In this document: one piece after another, positions 5,501-5,627 of the stretch
Numbering within the stretch: position 1 is the first letter of the stretch
How the letters are laid out: each line of letters opens with the position of its first letter
Source of the DNA: an uncultured Desulfovibrio sp.
GTDB lineage: Bacteria; Desulfobacterota; Desulfovibrionia; Desulfovibrionales; Desulfovibrionaceae
Direction of reading: 5' to 3'
Assembly (NCBI GenBank): GCA_900550745.1
Contig: URTO01000148.1
Coordinates: 1 to 5,627, forward strand
Length of the DNA stretch: 5,627 bases
Notes under the pieces: model-generated
The model's database searches: none
What the model was told of the DNA's origin: nothing
What the model saw: the letters and a program-made list of their open reading frames with translations, nothing else
Program-made: the position numbers and the translations under genes

Positions 5501-5627
5501 GCCTCTTTGCAACGTTTTTTTTGCGTTCACCCCCTTGGTTCCGAAAAGAGCCGGTTTTTGCAGCTTCCGCCACCCCATGCAGCGGAAAAGAATGTGCCCA
5601 AAGTAAAAACAAATTATATGTGTAGAT
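5501..5627. other. Upstream intergenic region, no gene recognised
   Basis: The stretch beyond the -35 holds an 8-base T-run on the plus strand (5515-5522), an inverted repeat TTCCGC/GCGGAA (5565-5570 with 5582-5587, 11-nt loop) without a following T-run, and an AT-rich right end with TATAAT on the minus strand (5613-5618). No reading frame with recognisable homology is visible. It probably holds regulatory DNA between this operon and an unseen neighbour. Confidence 0.5.

Noticed and set aside
5539..5560. Plus-strand intrinsic terminator: GGTTC/GAGCC stem followed by GGTTTTT
   Set aside because: The stem is only 5 bp with a G-U pair, and no plus-strand gene ends here.
1..5627. CRISPR arrays, tRNA or rRNA genes, insertion sequences or attachment sites
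   Set aside because: No regularly spaced repeats, tRNA-like cloverleaf, rRNA segments, transposase motifs or flanking terminal repeats were seen on either strand.

Overview
The window holds one compact gene cluster read entirely on the minus strand, right to left. In transcription order it encodes a LacI/GalR-family repressor, a plant-type ATP-dependent 6-phosphofructokinase, the two halves of a split transketolase (TPP-binding subunit, then pyrimidine-binding subunit) and a beta-hydroxyacid dehydrogenase of the 3-hydroxyisobutyrate dehydrogenase family. The DNA is GC-rich, with short gaps and good Shine-Dalgarno sequences. The high GC, the plant/trypanosome-type phosphofructokinase and the split transketolase fit an anaerobic bacterium such as a member of the Desulfovibrionaceae. 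That assignment is inference from gene style only; no rRNA or other marker is present.

Layout: 5443-5627 is the control region. It has a strong sigma70-type promoter (TTGACA, 17-bp spacer, TAGATT; 5472-5500) with an A-tract upstream. A LacI-type operator (5459-5472) overlaps the end of the -10 and the predicted +1. A second, better palindrome with the same TGAAAACG half-site lies inside the first codons of the repressor gene (5394-5407). The next four genes are separated by gaps of 15, 18 and 18 nt and are almost certainly one transcript. The last gene, the dehydrogenase, is set apart by 115 nt containing two GC-rich hairpins. After its stop, 1-221 contains three successive hairpins, a displaced T-run and no convincing gene, apart from a possible start codon of a further gene at the left edge.

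Function: phosphofructokinase and transketolase together suggest sugar-phosphate rearrangement under substrate-induced control. One option is a transaldolase-independent pentose route through sedoheptulose-1,7-bisphosphate. Another is catabolism of a less common sugar. By eye alignment, the transketolase pyrimidine subunit has changed residues at three positions that contact sugar phosphate or hydroxyl groups in E. coli transketolase. The dehydrogenase has a changed substrate loop. I therefore consider a non-standard substrate plausible and the cluster worth biochemical attention, although each protein belongs to a known superfamily.
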